8,539 nt of DNA, taken from Pseudomonadota bacterium (GTDB taxonomy: Bacteria; Pseudomonadota; Gammaproteobacteria; Burkholderiales; Burkholderiaceae_D). Shown here one piece after another: positions 6,703-8,539 of the stretch. The stretch's first letter is position 1, and each line of letters starts with the position of its first letter. The DNA lies in the NCBI GenBank assembly GCA_023389425.1, contig JAEWEK010000286.1, positions 1 to 8,539 of the forward strand. The letters are read 5' to 3'. The translations under genes and the position numbers were made by a program. The notes beneath the pieces were generated by a model. It saw nothing but the letters and a program-made list of their open reading frames with translations, did not search any database and was not told where the DNA came from.

Positions 6703-6707
6703 AGGAG
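6703..6707 (+). promoter_or_regulatory. Ribosome binding site of tsf
   Basis: AGGAG is 7 bases before the ATG at 6715 and decides the start over a GTG at 6664 in the same frame. The stretch before it (6661-6691) can fold into a nested hairpin, with CGGGT/ACCCG outside and TGCC/GGCA inside. Confidence 0.85.
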
Positions 6708-6714
6708 AACACAC

Positions 6715-7623
6715 ATGGCAGCGATTACTGCAGCGATGGTTGGCGAACTGAGCGCCAAGACCGACGCACCGATGATGGAATGCAAAAAAGCACTGACCGA
6801 AGCCGAAGGCGATATGGGTCGTGCGGAAGAGATTCTGCGCGTCAAGCTGGGCGGCAAGGCCTCGAAGGCCGCTTCCCGCATCACCGCTGAAGGCGTGGTG
6901 GCCGCTTACATCAACGGCGGCGTTGGCGCACTGGTCGAGATCAACAGCGAAACCGACTTCGTCGCCAAGAACGACGATTTCCTGGCGATGGCCAACCAGG
7001 CAGCGCGCCTGGTCGCCGAGCAGAACCCGGCCGACGTGGCCGCACTGGCAGCCCTGCCGGTCGAAGGCGGCAAGACCTTCGACGACGTGCGTACGGCGCT
7101 GATCGGTAAAATCGGCGAAAATATGACGGTTCGCCGCTTCAAGCGCTTCGAAACCGGCGCCAAGCTGGCTTCCTACCTGCACGGCTCGCGCATCGGCGTG
7201 GTCGTCGAGTTCGACGGCGACGAGCAGGTCGGCAAGGACGTGGCGATGCACATCGCCGCGATGAAGCCGGTGGCGCTGTCGTCGGAGCAAGTGCCGGCAG
7301 AACTGATCGAGAAAGAGCGTTCGGTCGCCGAGCTGAAGGCCAAGGAAGACGCCGACAAGGCCGTCGCCGAAGGCAAGCAGCCGCAATCGGCCGAGATCGT
7401 CGCCAAGCGTATCGACGGTTCGGTGCAGAAGTACCTGAAGGAAGTGTCGCTGCTGAACCAGGCGTTCGTGAAGAACGACAAGCAGTCGATCGAGCAGATG
7501 CTGAAGGCCAACAATGCGAGCGTGAAATCGTTCGTGATGTTCGTGGTCGGCGAAGGCATCGAGAAGAAGGTCGACGACTTTGCGGCGGAAGTTGCAGCAC
7601 AGATGGCTGCTTCCAAGCAGTAA
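6715..7623 (+). CDS. tsf: Translation elongation factor Ts
   Basis: Guanine nucleotide exchange factor that regenerates EF-Tu-GTP from EF-Tu-GDP during elongation. The 302 residues are near the usual 290 or so for proteobacteria. The N-terminal domain carries TDAPMMECKKALTEAEGD (16-33). The core exchange motif is TDFVAKND (80-87), where D81 and F82 are the residues expected to intrude near the EF-Tu magnesium site. The N-terminal and core subdomains and a coiled-coil-like region rich in Lys/Glu/Ala (about 200-225) are all present, as is the C-terminal helix ending VAAQMAASKQ. It lies in the standard place after rpsB and is probably expressed by read-through of the 6618-6646 terminator. Confidence 0.99.
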   Translation: MAAITAAMVGELSAKTDAPMMECKKALTEAEGDMGRAEEILRVKLGGKASKAASRITAEGVVAAYINGGVGALVEINSETDFVAKNDDFLAMANQAARLVAEQNPADVAALAALPVEGGKTFDDVRTALIGKIGENMTVRRFKRFETGAKLASYLHGSRIGVVVEFDGDEQVGKDVAMHIAAMKPVALSSEQVPAELIEKERSVAELKAKEDADKAVAEGKQPQSAEIVAKRIDGSVQKYLKEVSLLNQAFVKNDKQSIEQMLKANNASVKSFVMFVVGEGIEKKVDDFAAEVAAQMAASKQ

Positions 7624-7628
7624 AATGG

Positions 7629-7655
7629 AAAACGGGCCGCGAGGCCCGTTTTTTT
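7629..7655 (+). terminator. Strong intrinsic terminator after tsf
   Basis: AAAACGGGCC (7629-7638) pairs perfectly over 10 bp with GGCCCGTTTT (7643-7652), closed by a GCGA tetraloop of the GNRA type. The T run is 7649-7655. It starts five bases after the tsf stop codon and should end most rpsB-tsf transcripts, separating them from pyrH. Confidence 0.92.
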
Positions 7656-7667
7656 AAGCCCGTGCAC

Positions 7668-7781
7668 TTGAATACGTCGTCCCGGCGCAGGCCGGGACCC
7701 ATGCTGAGTGTGCGGGCACGCGGCCTTCGCAGTACTGAATACGGTCTATGGGTCCCGGCCTGCGCCGGGACGACGATTCAA
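7668..7781. repeat. 114-bp REP-pair (REPIN-like) inverted repeat between tsf and pyrH
   Basis: The arms 7675-7702 and 7748-7775 are perfect 28-bp reverse complements. The match extends outward through TTGAAT (7668-7673) and ATTCAA (7776-7781), with one extra A at 7674, to 34 pairs in all. Each arm is itself a hairpin: TCCCGGC-GCAG-GCCGGGA in the left arm and its complement in the right. The 45-base centre (7703-7747) holds no ORF. Two inverted palindromic units with a short spacer is the layout of a REPIN, a non-autonomous element moved in trans by a REP-associated transposase. Similar GTC-TCCCGGC units are, by recall, common intergenic repeats in many proteobacteria. No target duplication is obvious. 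Confidence 0.8.
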
Positions 7782-7803
7782 AGGCTGCGGGGCACAGGTA
7801 ACA

Positions 7804-7845
7804 CCTCCATCCGCACTCGTTGCGGATGAGGCCGCCCCGGCGGCC
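7804..7845 (+). promoter_or_regulatory. Two adjacent hairpins in the pyrH leader
   Basis: CATCCGCA (7808-7815) pairs with TGCGGATG (7821-7828) around CTCGT, extended by CCT/AGG (7804-7806/7829-7831) over one bulged C. Directly after it, GGCCGC (7830-7835) pairs with GCGGCC (7840-7845) around CCCG; the two structures share two bases. There is no T run, so they are not intrinsic terminators. They end 27 bases before the pyrH ribosome binding site. No convincing promoter for pyrH is visible between the repeat and the gene. Confidence 0.5.
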
Positions 7846-7872
7846 AGACCAGAATTCGTAACATCACAATTT

Positions 7873-7878
7873 AAGGAG
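7873..7878 (+). promoter_or_regulatory. Ribosome binding site of pyrH
   Basis: AAGGAG matches the Shine-Dalgarno consensus well but lies 11 bases before the ATG at 7890, longer than the 7 bases seen for rpsB and tsf. No nearer in-frame start codon exists, and the protein N-terminus fits the family. Confidence 0.75.
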
Positions 7879-7889
7879 CCCGCACCATC

Positions 7890-8539
7890 ATGACCAAACC
7901 CGCCTACCAACGAGTCCTCCTTAAACTGTCCGGTGAAGCGCTGATGGGCGACGATCCGTTCGGCATCAACCGCGCCACCATCGAGCGCATGGTGGCCGAC
8001 GTGGCGGAAGTGGCGAACCTCGGGGTGCAGGTGGCGGTGGTGATCGGCGGCGGCAACATCTTCCGCGGCGTCGCGCCCGGCGCCCAGGGCATGGACCGCG
8101 CCACCGCCGACTACATGGGCATGCTGGCCACCGTCATGAACGCGCTGGCGCTGGCCGACGCCATGCGCCAGCAGGGCATCACCGCGCGCGTGATGAGCGC
8201 GATCGCGATCGAGCAGGTGGTCGAGCCCTATGTGCGCCCGAAAGCCCTGCAATACCTGGAAGAAGGCAAGATCGTCGTGTTCGCCGCCGGCACCGGCAAC
8301 CCCTTCTTCACCACCGACACGGCGGCCGCCCTGCGCGGATCCGAAGTGTCGGCCGAGATTGTTTTGAAGGCAACCAAGGTCGATGGCGTATATACTGCCG
8401 ATCCTAAGAAGGATCCGCACGCTACCCGCTATGAATCGATCTCGTTCGACGAGGCGATTTCGAAGAACCTGCAGGTGATGGATGCCACCGCATTCGCCCT
8501 GTGCCGCGACCAGAAGCTGCCGATCAAGGTGTTCTCCAT
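7890..8539 (+). CDS. pyrH: UMP kinase (uridylate kinase), 3' end outside window
   Basis: Phosphorylates UMP to UDP with ATP in pyrimidine nucleotide synthesis. It is a cytoplasmic hexamer of the amino-acid-kinase fold, in known bacterial homologues activated by GTP and inhibited by UTP. The first 216 of about 238 residues are present. Visible motifs are LLKLSGEAL (10-18), VIGGGNIFRG (51-60), MGMLATVMNALAL (76-88), AAGTGNPFFTTDTAAALR (132-149) and KATKVDGVYTADPKKDP (160-176). These are the expected phosphate, UMP and ATP contacts, and all are intact. The place after rpsB-tsf is the usual one, with frr expected next. The intrinsic terminator and inverted repeat upstream suggest it is transcribed separately from tsf or only by limited read-through. 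Confidence 0.98.
   Translation, partial: MTKPAYQRVLLKLSGEALMGDDPFGINRATIERMVADVAEVANLGVQVAVVIGGGNIFRGVAPGAQGMDRATADYMGMLATVMNALALADAMRQQGITARVMSAIAIEQVVEPYVRPKALQYLEEGKIVVFAAGTGNPFFTTDTAAALRGSEVSAEIVLKATKVDGVYTADPKKDPHATRYESISFDEAISKNLQVMDATAFALCRDQKLPIKVFS

Noticed and set aside
6664..6714. Upstream GTG start for tsf
   Set aside because: AGGAG at 6703-6707 fits the ATG at 6715, and EF-Ts proteins start at the MA-ITA motif. The extra 17 residues are not seen in the family.
1..8539. CRISPR array, tRNA or rRNA genes, transposase, toxin-antitoxin or phage defence genes
   Set aside because: I read both strands for direct-repeat arrays, cloverleaf signatures and such proteins and saw none. The only repeat of note is the inverted pair at 7668-7781.

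Overview
The window is ordinary, GC-rich bacterial chromosome. It most likely comes from a betaproteobacterium of the Oxalobacteraceae/Massilia type. I infer this from the protein sequences (RpsB, EF-Ts, GlnD and PyrH all read as betaproteobacterial) and from the gene order, a map-glnD cluster divergent from rpsB-tsf-pyrH, which is conserved in beta- and gammaproteobacteria. I recalled this and could not search it.

Left half (1-5556, minus strand). Read in the direction of transcription, the order is a secreted serine hydrolase of the beta-lactamase/esterase fold, map (methionine aminopeptidase), glnD (PII uridylyltransferase/uridylyl-removing enzyme), and a ribosomal pseudouridine synthase that runs off the left edge. 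map and glnD are one base apart, and glnD and the pseudouridine synthase are 16 bases apart, so these three look like one translationally coupled unit. The hydrolase is set off by 112 bases that hold a TATAAT-like box and a perfect 9-bp inverted repeat. It looks like an accessory gene placed between map and the divergent rpsB.

Right half (5557-8539, plus strand). rpsB (ribosomal protein S2), tsf (elongation factor Ts) and pyrH (UMP kinase, cut by the right edge) are separated by unusually structured spacers. The rpsB leader has a good promoter, a first hairpin, a textbook intrinsic terminator (stem plus seven T) about 80 bases before the start codon, and then a long perfect stem just before the ribosome binding site. 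rpsB and tsf are each followed by a strong intrinsic terminator. Between tsf and pyrH lies a 114-bp near-perfect inverted repeat whose arms are themselves hairpins (REP/REPIN-like), followed by two more hairpins in the pyrH leader.

How the genes fit together: the window couples translation (S2, EF-Ts, N-terminal methionine removal, rRNA modification) with nitrogen sensing (GlnD) and pyrimidine nucleotide supply (PyrH). I see no CRISPR array, tRNA, rRNA, insertion-sequence transposase, toxin-antitoxin pair or defence system. The most interesting material is in the non-coding RNA structure around rpsB and the repeat before pyrH. No gap without a gene exceeds 300 bases.
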